The position numbers and the translations under genes were made by a program. Source: Acidobacteriota bacterium (GTDB lineage Bacteria > Acidobacteriota > UBA890). Taken from it: 7,038 nt of DNA. The DNA lies in assembly GCA_022563115.1 (NCBI GenBank), contig JADFNY010000200.1:1-7038 (forward strand), given 5' to 3'. The notes beneath the pieces are model-generated. The model was not told where the DNA came from and did not search any database. It saw only the letters and a program-made list of their open reading frames with translations. Positions 1-6,330 of the stretch are shown piece after piece. Within the stretch, counting starts at the first letter, position 1; each line of letters starts with the position of its first letter.

Positions 1-1
1 G

Positions 2-1396
2 CAATTCCAGTACGCGCCCACCGAGACCGAGCTGCGGGCCGTCGGCGACGTCAACATCGTCACCAGCGGCGGCGCCCCGTTTCTCGCCCAGCTCCTGAAC
101 ACGCCGGTGAGCAACAAGCAGAATGCTCGCGGCCTCGGTCTGTTCCTCCACGACGAGATGGGTTTGGGCTCGCACTGGAGCGGGTCGTTCGGCCTGCGGT
201 ACGACGATTGGCGGGGCTCGCTGCCGGCCCAGTCGAGCCCCGCCGGCACCTTTGCCCCGGGGCGCGAATTCGCCGCCGCCGGCGACCTCATCGGCTGGCG
301 TTCGCTCGCACCGCGAGCCGCGCTGCTCTTCGATACCTTCGCCGACGGGCGGCTCGTTTTCGTCGGCGCTTTCTCGCAGTATGTTCATCAGCTGGCAACG
401 TCGACGCTCAGCTTCGCCAACCCGAACTCGCTCGGCGTCCGGCTGGTACGGTGGAACGATCTCAACCGCGACGGCCAGTTTCAGCCCGGCGAGGGCGGCC
501 CGCTGATGAGTATCGCCGGGGGCCCGATCGGTCAGGTCGATGCATCGCTGCGGGCACCGCTGACGCGCGAATTCCGCGCCGGGCTCGAATACGCGCTTGG
601 AGCGGCATGGAGCACCCGCGTCGACCTGTGGTACCGCAAGGACTCGCGGCTCTTCGACGACGTCGAGGTCGGATTGGACGAGAACGACTTCCAGGAGACC
701 ATCGTCCGCGATCCGGGCCCCGACAACATCTTGTTTACCGACGACGACCAGGGCCTGCAGGTCTTCAACCAGATCAACGGCTTCGGCGAAAACCAGCTGT
801 TGCTGACCACCGTCGACGAGAAAACCGTTACCTATCGCGGCGTCGACATCGGCATCCGACGGGAATGGGCCGACAACTGGGAGCTGCGCGCGACCCTGAC
901 GCTGAGCTACTCGGAGGGGCTGACCGGCAAGAGCGGACCGGTGCCCGGTGACTCCGGCGGTATCAGCGACCTCTTCAACGATCCGAACGCGCGTATCAAC
1001 TCCCGGGCGCGCTCTTTCTGGGATCGGCCCTACGTCCTGAAGGTCTACGGGTCCTATCTGTTGCCGCACGACATCGTCGTCGCCGGTGTCCTGCGGTCTT
1101 GGGCCGGGGCGCCGATGGCTCGCGTACTGCCGGTGCCGCTCAATCAGGGCATCGTCGATGTTTTCGCCTCGCCCCGCGGGGCGTTCCGGGAGAGCCCCTT
1201 GACCACCGCCGACCTGAGGGTGGCGAAGGATCTCGCCGTCGGCCGCAACCTGCAACTTTCGCTGTACGGAGACCTGTTCAACGTCACCAACGCCGGCACG
1301 GTGACCCGCACCTACGACACCTTCCCGATCTTCGGTGTCCCCGCCGAGATCGTGGCGCCAATGGTCTTTCGCGTCGGCGTCCGCCTCGGTTTCTGA
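2..1396 (+). CDS. TonB-dependent-receptor-like outer-membrane beta-barrel protein, C-terminal part
   Basis: The frame is open from base 2 with no stop, so this is the 3' part (464 residues) of a gene that begins upstream; the GTG at 107 is only an internal codon. The protein shows alternating barrel strands typical of the large TonB-dependent/carboxypeptidase-regulatory-like receptors of Acidobacteriota: a GLFLHDEMGLGSHW strand followed by FGLRYDDW, then LAPRAALLFD, TYRGVDIGIRREW, DPNARIN, a late DRPYVLKVYGSYLLP, and LYGDLFNVTN. It ends in Phe, as outer-membrane barrels recognised by the BAM machinery usually do. Two Asp-rich loops, at bases 458-493 and 710-754, resemble calcium-binding loops. 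The likely role is ligand uptake or adhesion at the outer membrane. The plug domain and TonB box would lie outside the window, so the substrate and true TonB dependence cannot be judged. Family fit is confident; function is not. Confidence 0.85.
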   Translation, partial: QFQYAPTETELRAVGDVNIVTSGGAPFLAQLLNTPVSNKQNARGLGLFLHDEMGLGSHWSGSFGLRYDDWRGSLPAQSSPAGTFAPGREFAAAGDLIGWRSLAPRAALLFDTFADGRLVFVGAFSQYVHQLATSTLSFANPNSLGVRLVRWNDLNRDGQFQPGEGGPLMSIAGGPIGQVDASLRAPLTREFRAGLEYALGAAWSTRVDLWYRKDSRLFDDVEVGLDENDFQETIVRDPGPDNILFTDDDQGLQVFNQINGFGENQLLLTTVDEKTVTYRGVDIGIRREWADNWELRATLTLSYSEGLTGKSGPVPGDSGGISDLFNDPNARINSRARSFWDRPYVLKVYGSYLLPHDIVVAGVLRSWAGAPMARVLPVPLNQGIVDVFASPRGAFRESPLTTADLRVAKDLAVGRNLQLSLYGDLFNVTNAGTVTRTYDTFPIFGVPAEIVAPMVFRVGVRLGF

Positions 1397-1412
1397 CCTC
1401 ACGGATGTGAGG
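1397..1412 (+). terminator. Hairpin directly after the barrel gene, possible weak terminator
   Basis: CCTCAC-GGAT-GTGAGG is a perfect 6-bp stem with a 4-base loop beginning on the base after the TGA stop. The following bases, GGTTTC, are not a proper U-tract, so intrinsic termination would be weak; it may instead protect the 3' end of the mRNA. The flanking TGACCT (1394-1399) can alternatively pair with AGGTCA (1420-1425), which would exclude this hairpin. Confidence 0.35.
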
Positions 1413-1432
1413 GGTTTCAAGGTCAGGGTCAC

Positions 1433-1462
1433 TTGACAATGCCGTGGCGACGACACCATCGT
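1433..1462 (+). promoter_or_regulatory. Candidate sigma-70-type promoter for the PASTA gene
   Basis: A perfect TTGACA -35 box lies at 1433-1438. The best-spaced -10 is CATCGT at 1457-1462 (18-base spacer), which matches the consensus only partly. The -35 overlaps the right arm of a small dyad, TCAAG (1417-1421) and CTTGA (1432-1436), which could be an operator. The position, about 40 bases before the preferred start codon, fits, but the weak -10 keeps confidence low. Confidence 0.35.
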
Positions 1463-1498
1463 ATGTGTTGCCCTCTCTGGGGATCGAGGGATTCGCCC

Positions 1499-4324
1499 AT
1501 GCTGCACAAAGCAGTGAGGTCCGGCGTTGTCGTAGCGTTTTCGCTGGTGGTTTCATCGCTTGCGGTGTCGCCCGCCGGCGCGACAGCGGCGCAAGCCCAG
1601 CGGCCGCAAGCGTCTGTTCCTTTGCATCTCCTCGAGCTCACGCCCCAAGCCACGACCTGGGACTTCGAGACCGGAGACCTGCGCGGCTGGCAGGCCACGG
1701 GGACCGCGTTCGCGTCGCAACCGACGTTCGGTGACAACCCGCGAGCCCGCCAGCGCGAGACCGCGAGCCACCAGGGAAGCTATTGGATCGGGACCTTCGA
1801 ACGATTCCCGGGGCCGGGCCGATTGCCGGCCGGCAGCGCACAAGGCGACCGGCCTCAGGGAACGCTCACCTCGGTGCCCTTCGACATCCCGGGCGGCAAC
1901 CTCAGCTTCCTGATCGGCGGCGGCAGCTCTCGGCAAACGCGGGTCGAGCTGTTGGTGCTCGATCCCATCGAGGGATCGATTCGCGTTCTGTCTGCCTCGG
2001 GTAACAACTCCGAGACCATGCGTCGCCAAGTCTGGGACCTGACTCCCCACGCCGGCAAGCGGGGACGAATCCGCATCGTCGATGAGTCGTCGGCGGGTTG
2101 GGGGCACATCAACGTCGATGACTTCCGGTTCCCGCCGTCAGTCATCGTAGACGTGCTTCCGGTCGATCCTTCGATCTTGCGCCCAACGGTGCCAACCCTG
2201 GTCGTGCCGCCAAACGAGCAGAATCGGCGAACAGAGGTGCCCGACATCGTCGGATACTCCCTCGAAGCCGCGGCCGATATCTTGGCGGAGGCGCGGCTAG
2301 GCGTCGGCCGGGTTGGCCGCCAGGAATCGACGGAGCGGGTGGGCACGGTTCTGGTGCAGGACCCGGAAGCGGGAAGCAGAGCGGTGGTCGGATCGGGCGT
2401 TGCCGTCCTGGTCGCGGAGGCCCCGGTCATCAGCGTTCCCGACGTGGTCGGGCGCAGTGTCAGCGAGGCGAACGCGATCCTGCGCGACACTCGGTTGGTC
2501 GGCCAAATTGCCGAGAGGCAGGAGTCTCGGCGGCCGGAGGCGACCGTGCTCGCCCAGAAACCGAGCGCGGGAACGGTCGCCAGGGTGGGGGACGCCGTCG
2601 CCCTGACCGTTGCCATCCAGCGGACGGTAGTGGTACCGAATCTCGTTGGGCGCAATGAAGCCGCAGCCCGAACGCTTCTCGAAAACGTCGAACTGGTGGC
2701 CGGAACAGTGCAACAGGAGGAATCGGAGCGGCCGCGCGGGCGAGTCTTGTCGCAGGCTCCCGAGCCGGGCTCCCGGCTCGGCGTCGGCTCGCCGATCGAC
2801 TTCGTCGTCGCGACGCCCATCACAGTAGCCGTGCCGAACCTATTGGGACAGACCGAAACGGTGGCACGACGGCTTCTCGAGGAAGCCCGGTTGACGGTCG
2901 GGAGAAGACGAACCGCAGAGTCGCGGCGCCCGAACGCTACTGTACTCGCCCAAGAGATCCAGCCGGGTACCCGGGTTGCCCTGAGCATGGCGATCGACTT
3001 CGTGGTTGCCATTCCGGTGACCGTCGAGGTTCCCGAGCTGGTCGGACGCCCCGAACAAGAGGCACGCAGTGTCCTCGAAGTGCTCGAGCTCAGCGTCGGC
3101 ACCGTGAGCTCGGAGGAGTCCCGGCAGCCGGCCGGCAGGGTCCTGTCGCAAGCCCCTGACGCGGGCACTCGGATCGCCATCGACAGCTCGATCAACCTGG
3201 TGGTTGCCGAACCCGTCACGGTCACTGTCCCCGGGCTCATCGACCGCAGCGGCGCCGACGCATTGGCGCTTCTCGCCGACGCCGAGTTGGTCGCCGGGGT
3301 GGTCACCCGGCAAGAGTCGCGGCAGCCCGGGGGCAGCGTGCTGTCTCAGGGCATCGAGGCGGGGACCCGCGTCGTTACCGGCACCAGCGTCGACTTGGTG
3401 CTCGCCATTCCGGTGACTGTGCTGGTGCCGGCTCTCGTCGGCCGCAGCGAAGACGAAGCCCGCGCCCTGCTGGGCGGCGCCGAGCTGACGGCGGGTACCA
3501 TCGAGCATCAGGAGTCGGCGGCGACGCCGGGGACGGTGCTGGCACAGGGATTGAATCCGCAAACGAGAGTGCCAATCACCACGCCGGTCGCTCTCGTTGT
3601 CGCAGTTGTCGAGACCGTTGGGGTCCCCGACGTCGTCGGCCTTCCTGTGCAGGAGGCGCGGCGCCAACTTGTCGTCGGGCGCTTGGGCGTCGGCACCGAG
3701 GAGTTCCGCGAGACTCGCATCGAGGAGGAGGGGACGGTACTGGAGCAGAGCTGGGCGGCGGGTGTCCTTGCGGCGGTCGGCACGCCGGTGAACCTGATCG
3801 TGGCGACACCGGAGATCGTCGCCGTGCCCGACGTCGTCGGCCTGAGCCGCTCGGAGGCGGCCGTCGTGATCACGACCGCCGGATTGGTAGTCGGTGTGGT
3901 GAGCGAGAGCTTCTCGCTGCAGGCCGGCGGTACCGTGCTGAGCCAGGCACAGGCCGCCGGCAGTCAGGTGACGTTCAACACGGCGGTTCCGCTGCAAGTA
4001 GCGCGGAGTCGCATGATCTGGGCCGGGCCGGCGGTGTTGTTGATGGTGGTCGGGGCGGCGACCCTGGTTGCCCGCCGCCGCCCGCGTCGGCGCCGTCCAC
4101 CGCAGCCGGAGCCGGAGCGCAGGCGTCGGGAGTCCCCCGAGGTCCCCGATCTCCCCGAGCTGGAGATCCGGCCCGAGACCGATCCCGGCACCCAGAGGAT
4201 GGAAACCGATGGCGGGGCGGGTGCGAGGATCGAGCTTCGTTTGAAGCCGACCATCGATCTCGGCAAGCAGGAAATCGATACCGAAGGCGACTTGATCGTC
4301 GGCGAACGGAGAGACCATGACTAA
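1499..4324 (+). CDS. Envelope protein: signal peptide, jelly-roll-like domain, nine PASTA repeats, one membrane helix, cytoplasmic tail
   Basis: The protein has 941 residues from ATG 1499, chosen because GAGGGA lies 7 bases upstream and a signal peptide follows at once (about residues 1-33, ending near ATAAQA). The frame extends up to TTG 1433, but that codon is part of a consensus -35 box. Residues 52-211 form a beta-rich domain opening with WDFETGDLRGW, containing a GGNLSFLIGGG strand, and closing with GWGHINVDDFRF; this resembles jelly-roll domains attached to glycosidases and possibly binds sugar. Nine PASTA repeats start at residues 247, 313, 379, 445, 511, 577, 643, 709 and 776, each with a VPxxVGR-like opening and a VLxQ turn. 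A membrane helix at about 840-858 is followed by an Arg-rich stop-transfer stretch and an 80-residue cytoplasmic tail with two copies of an 18-residue motif (888-905, 913-930). PASTA domains of known kinases bind peptidoglycan fragments; here no kinase is present. Role unknown: probably wall or envelope sensing, or a structural stalk. The gene overlaps the next by 8 bases. Confidence 0.88.
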   Translation: MLHKAVRSGVVVAFSLVVSSLAVSPAGATAAQAQRPQASVPLHLLELTPQATTWDFETGDLRGWQATGTAFASQPTFGDNPRARQRETASHQGSYWIGTFERFPGPGRLPAGSAQGDRPQGTLTSVPFDIPGGNLSFLIGGGSSRQTRVELLVLDPIEGSIRVLSASGNNSETMRRQVWDLTPHAGKRGRIRIVDESSAGWGHINVDDFRFPPSVIVDVLPVDPSILRPTVPTLVVPPNEQNRRTEVPDIVGYSLEAAADILAEARLGVGRVGRQESTERVGTVLVQDPEAGSRAVVGSGVAVLVAEAPVISVPDVVGRSVSEANAILRDTRLVGQIAERQESRRPEATVLAQKPSAGTVARVGDAVALTVAIQRTVVVPNLVGRNEAAARTLLENVELVAGTVQQEESERPRGRVLSQAPEPGSRLGVGSPIDFVVATPITVAVPNLLGQTETVARRLLEEARLTVGRRRTAESRRPNATVLAQEIQPGTRVALSMAIDFVVAIPVTVEVPELVGRPEQEARSVLEVLELSVGTVSSEESRQPAGRVLSQAPDAGTRIAIDSSINLVVAEPVTVTVPGLIDRSGADALALLADAELVAGVVTRQESRQPGGSVLSQGIEAGTRVVTGTSVDLVLAIPVTVLVPALVGRSEDEARALLGGAELTAGTIEHQESAATPGTVLAQGLNPQTRVPITTPVALVVAVVETVGVPDVVGLPVQEARRQLVVGRLGVGTEEFRETRIEEEGTVLEQSWAAGVLAAVGTPVNLIVATPEIVAVPDVVGLSRSEAAVVITTAGLVVGVVSESFSLQAGGTVLSQAQAAGSQVTFNTAVPLQVARSRMIWAGPAVLLMVVGAATLVARRRPRRRRPPQPEPERRRRESPEVPDLPELEIRPETDPGTQRMETDGGAGARIELRLKPTIDLGKQEIDTEGDLIVGERRDHD
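2237..4012 (+). repeat. Nine in-frame PASTA-coding repeats, 198-base period
   Basis: The VP dipeptides that open each repeat fall at bases 2237, 2435, 2633, 2831, 3029, 3227, 3425, 3623 and 3824: seven spacings are exactly 198 bases and the last is 201. Repeats 1-7 share an ES(x)xP patch in mid-domain and most share a GTRV-like turn; repeats 8 and 9 have diverged most. Repeats 2 and 4 share ESRRPxATVLAQ, repeats 3 and 5 share GRVLSQAP, and a 14-base identity, GCCATTCCGGTGAC, occurs at 3008-3021 and 3404-3417, exactly two periods (396 bases) apart. This suggests growth partly by duplication of two-domain units. Confidence 0.85.
4160..4288 (+). repeat. Duplicated 18-residue motif in the cytoplasmic tail
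   Basis: Bases 4160-4213 encode LEIRPETDPGTQRMETDG and bases 4235-4288 encode LRLKPTIDLGKQEIDTEG. They align without gaps as L-x-(I/L)-(R/K)-P-x-x-D-x-G-x-Q-x-(M/I)-(E/D)-T-(D/E)-G. The 7-residue linker between them is not conserved. The pair lies beyond the membrane helix, so it should face the cytoplasm, and it is a good candidate docking site for a soluble partner such as the overlapping downstream gene product. Confidence 0.7.
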
Positions 4325-4919
4325 CCTCGACACGACCCTCGGCGCCCTGTTCTCGAAGATCGACGGCGAGCGCTGGCGCCAAGGCGTCGCGGCCCTCGAA
4401 TCGAGCGCTGCTCTGGGCGACCTGGCCGGCAAGATCGCCGGGCGGACTGACCTCATGAACTGGCCGGCGACACTGAAAGAGATCTTCGCCAAGGTGCCCG
4501 ACCTTTTGAAGGTCGATGTCGGCAGCGTGCTGGTGGGCGCTTGGATGAAGGGCGAACAGCTGCGCCGCTACGCCGACCCCGAGAAGTACGGGCCCGAGGA
4601 GACCATCTTGGTGGAGCTCGCCCGCCACAAGATCAGTTCCTCGCACCAGCCCCACCTCGACATTCTGATCGGTGAGACCTCGGTCGGTCGGATCGACTTC
4701 GAGCTCGCGGTGACCCTCACGCTCGAGAGCGCGATACTCAAGATCCGTGACGGCAAGATCTGGGCGGCGCAAACCGGCGCCTGCCAAGCCAGCGGCGAAC
4801 TGACATGCGAGGGCCACTCGCTCCTCAAGAAGGAATCGGAGCCGTTCGTGCTACCCGGAACGCTGACGCTGCGTGAACCCATTCAGATCGCACGGCCGGC
4901 GAACAGCGCTACTACGTAG
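4317..4919 (+). CDS. Uncharacterised 200-residue soluble protein co-encoded with the PASTA protein
   Basis: ATG 4317 lies inside the last codons of the PASTA gene (8-base overlap) and has GGAGAG 3 bases upstream, so translation is probably coupled. I do not recognise a named family. No signal peptide or membrane helix is visible, so the product should be cytoplasmic. The N-terminal half (to about residue 90) looks helical and charged (GERWRQGVAALESS; WPATLKEIFAKVPDLL; LVGAWMKGEQLRRY). The second half (about 96-185) is strand-rich, with ETILVELARHKISSSHQP, then VGRIDFELAVTLTL, ILKIRDGKIW, and a turn carrying two cysteines (C156, C164) before the sequence FVLPGTLTL. This looks like a small helical module followed by a beta-sandwich. 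Given the overlap, a complex with the cytoplasmic tail of the PASTA protein is the simplest guess, but nothing in the sequence proves it. Confidence 0.82.
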   Translation: MTNLDTTLGALFSKIDGERWRQGVAALESSAALGDLAGKIAGRTDLMNWPATLKEIFAKVPDLLKVDVGSVLVGAWMKGEQLRRYADPEKYGPEETILVELARHKISSSHQPHLDILIGETSVGRIDFELAVTLTLESAILKIRDGKIWAAQTGACQASGELTCEGHSLLKKESEPFVLPGTLTLREPIQIARPANSATT

Positions 4920-4981
4920 CGGGCGAGCGCATGAGGTGTGAAGTGGCGGGTGTCGGGGACCGCGCTTGCAGCCTGCCGGGG

Positions 4982-6052
4982 TCAACTCCCGTCCCGCGGC
5001 CGCATATCGGGATCGGTCAACCGGAAAGCGTGCACCACGCCGTCGACGTCGATTGTCCAGATGCGTCCATCGGGGCCCGTCGCCACGGTCGTCGCCCGAT
5101 GGGGCAGCATGAGGCTACCCCGATAGGTGCCGTCGGGGCTGTAGCGGTAGATCTCGTGGCCGATGACCCACTCGCCCTCCGACGTGCGGTCGACGTAACC
5201 GGCCAGCACCCAGAAGAGATGGCGGCGTTCATCCCAGGCCAGGTCGCTCGAGGTGCGCGCCAAGCGCTCGAGGCTGGCCTCGTTGACGTCGACCGGGCGC
5301 CGACCCAGCGGCGCCCACGCCTCAGCCTTGTAGAGCACGGGTATTTCGATATCGAGCTGGCCGCCGGCGCGGTACACCCGAATGCGGCTGGAGAAGTGGG
5401 TGTTGGAGACGGCGATGCCGCCCCCGGGGGCCGGTGCCATCGCCAACATGTTCTCCAACATGTACAGAATGCCGACGGGTGACGCTACCGGGTCGACAAA
5501 GCCACCAGTCGGCCTGCCGGCGCGATCGAGCACGGCGACCAGCGGGGCTGGATCGGGGCCGTACAAGAGGCTGGTCTGCGGTATGCGCCGGACGAACAAG
5601 CGGTCGTCGGTCACCACCAGATCCGCCGGAAAAAACTCCAGCGTCAGCGGATCACCGGGCGTGCCGTCGATGTCATAGGGCTGGACGCGACGGTTGCGCG
5701 TGTCGGCAACCCAGACGCGGCCGTCAGCGTGGACGAACATGCCCTGCGGATCTCCGAGGTCTCCGGGACCGGCGCCCGCGGCGCCCATGCTGCGAATGTA
5801 CTCGCCCTCCGAGTTGAACATCTGGACCCGATGGTTGCCGCTGTCGAGGACAAACACGTTGCCCTCGAAATCGAAGCCCAGCGCCATCGGTATATAGAAG
5901 GCGGTCTGTAGGCTCACCGGCTCGGCGCCGATCGTCATCACTTCCTCGAGGCCGAGCGTCCATTCCTCGAGTGGCTCGGTGGCGGCGCAACCGCCGGCGC
6001 CGATCGCAATCGCGACGGCGCCGGCGAGGCCGGCGGTGAGGCGAAGCGCCAT
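4982..6052 (-). CDS. Six-bladed beta-propeller (NHL-repeat) lipoprotein
   Basis: The product has 356 residues from the ATG at 6052. The frame stays open much further upstream (to 6229), but that extension is an Arg/His-rich shadow of the upstream gene, while the chosen start gives a signal sequence with a plausible lipobox, AGGC, at Cys22 (Ala rather than Leu at -3 is a little unusual). NHL-type blades are clear at about residues 56-90 (GFDFEGNVFVLDSGNHRVQ) and 100-130 (DPQGMFVHADGRVWVADTRN), with a further blade near 322-345 (GPDGRIWTIDVDGVVHAF). The fold is a six-bladed propeller anchored to a membrane facing the periplasm or cell surface, usually a protein- or ligand-binding platform rather than an enzyme. 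No good ribosome site precedes the start; the ATG overlaps the upstream stop as TGATG, so translation is probably coupled to the small cysteine protein. The ligand is unknown. Confidence 0.85.
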   Translation of the reverse strand: MALRLTAGLAGAVAIAIGAGGCAATEPLEEWTLGLEEVMTIGAEPVSLQTAFYIPMALGFDFEGNVFVLDSGNHRVQMFNSEGEYIRSMGAAGAGPGDLGDPQGMFVHADGRVWVADTRNRRVQPYDIDGTPGDPLTLEFFPADLVVTDDRLFVRRIPQTSLLYGPDPAPLVAVLDRAGRPTGGFVDPVASPVGILYMLENMLAMAPAPGGGIAVSNTHFSSRIRVYRAGGQLDIEIPVLYKAEAWAPLGRRPVDVNEASLERLARTSSDLAWDERRHLFWVLAGYVDRTSEGEWVIGHEIYRYSPDGTYRGSLMLPHRATTVATGPDGRIWTIDVDGVVHAFRLTDPDMRPRDGS

Positions 6053-6324
6053 CAGACGCTGCACTTGGACTTGTGGTGGTGGCCGAACATCAGGCAATGG
6101 ATGAAATCGATGTGGCAATCGATGCCGTCGACGTAGGCGTCGTTGAGCGCCTTGAGGTCGAGGTCGAAGATGGCCGCGTACAACGCCTTCGTGGCGCAGT
6201 CGCCGCAAGCCTCCCACTCGCGCGCGCATCCGGCCTCAGCGGGTGCGGCGATCGCCAGCGACGCGAGAACAACGATGACCGCCAGGGCGATCGTCCTTTG
6301 CAGCGTGTTTCGGATAAGGCTCAT
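6052..6324 (-). CDS. Small secreted six-cysteine protein, function unknown
   Basis: The product has 90 residues. AAGGAGA sits 6 bases before the ATG, an excellent ribosome site. Residues 1-31 are a signal peptide (RNTLQR, then a hydrophobic core and PAEA cleavage site). The mature chain of 59 residues has six cysteines, C33, C40, C43, C70, C77 and C88, spaced C-x6-C-x2-C-x26-C-x6-C-x10-C. It includes a CGDC pair, a symmetric CHIDFIHC motif and a C-terminal HHH, so it could be held by three disulfides or bind a metal. I recognise no family. The stop overlaps the start of the propeller lipoprotein (TGATG), which argues that the two products act together outside the inner membrane. Pairs of small secreted proteins with six-bladed propellers are known in Bacteroidota (NVEALA-type neighbours); this may be an analogous arrangement, although no NVEALA motif is present. 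Confidence 0.82.
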   Translation of the reverse strand: MSLIRNTLQRTIALAVIVVLASLAIAAPAEAGCAREWEACGDCATKALYAAIFDLDLKALNDAYVDGIDCHIDFIHCLMFGHHHKSKCSV

Positions 6325-6330
6325 GTTTCG

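Noticed and set aside
107..109. GTG 107 as the start of the barrel gene
   Set aside because: The frame is open from the first bases of the window with barrel-like sequence upstream (QYAPTETELRAVGDVNIV), so the gene starts outside the window.
1171..1182. Perfect 12-base palindrome GCCCCGCGGGGC
   Set aside because: It lies inside the barrel coding sequence, encodes ordinary residues (SPRGA) and is expected by chance in GC-rich DNA.
1433..1498. Longer PASTA reading frame starting at TTG 1433 or ATG 1439
   Set aside because: TTG 1433 is part of a consensus -35 box, the extra residues lack signal-peptide character, and ATG 1499 has a good ribosome site followed directly by a signal peptide.
4013..4080. 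PEP-CTERM or LPXTG-like sorting signal at the hydrophobic/Arg-rich segment of the PASTA protein
   Set aside because: About 80 further residues follow the Arg cluster and no PEP or LPXTG motif precedes the helix, so a stop-transfer membrane helix fits better.
2840..4492. Long minus-strand open frames antisense to the PASTA gene (also 1855-3306)
   Set aside because: They are compositional shadows of a GC-rich repetitive gene: low-complexity Arg, Ala, Thr and Ser runs, no recognisable domain, no ribosome site.
4920..4981. Bidirectional terminator between the converging genes
   Set aside because: Only weak stems (4-5 bp, no T-run) can be drawn in these 62 bases, so no terminator is claimed.
6053..6229. 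N-terminal extension of the propeller lipoprotein
   Set aside because: The extension is Arg/His-rich and overlaps the cysteine-protein gene in another frame; the internal ATG at 6052 gives a lipoprotein signal and a TGATG junction.
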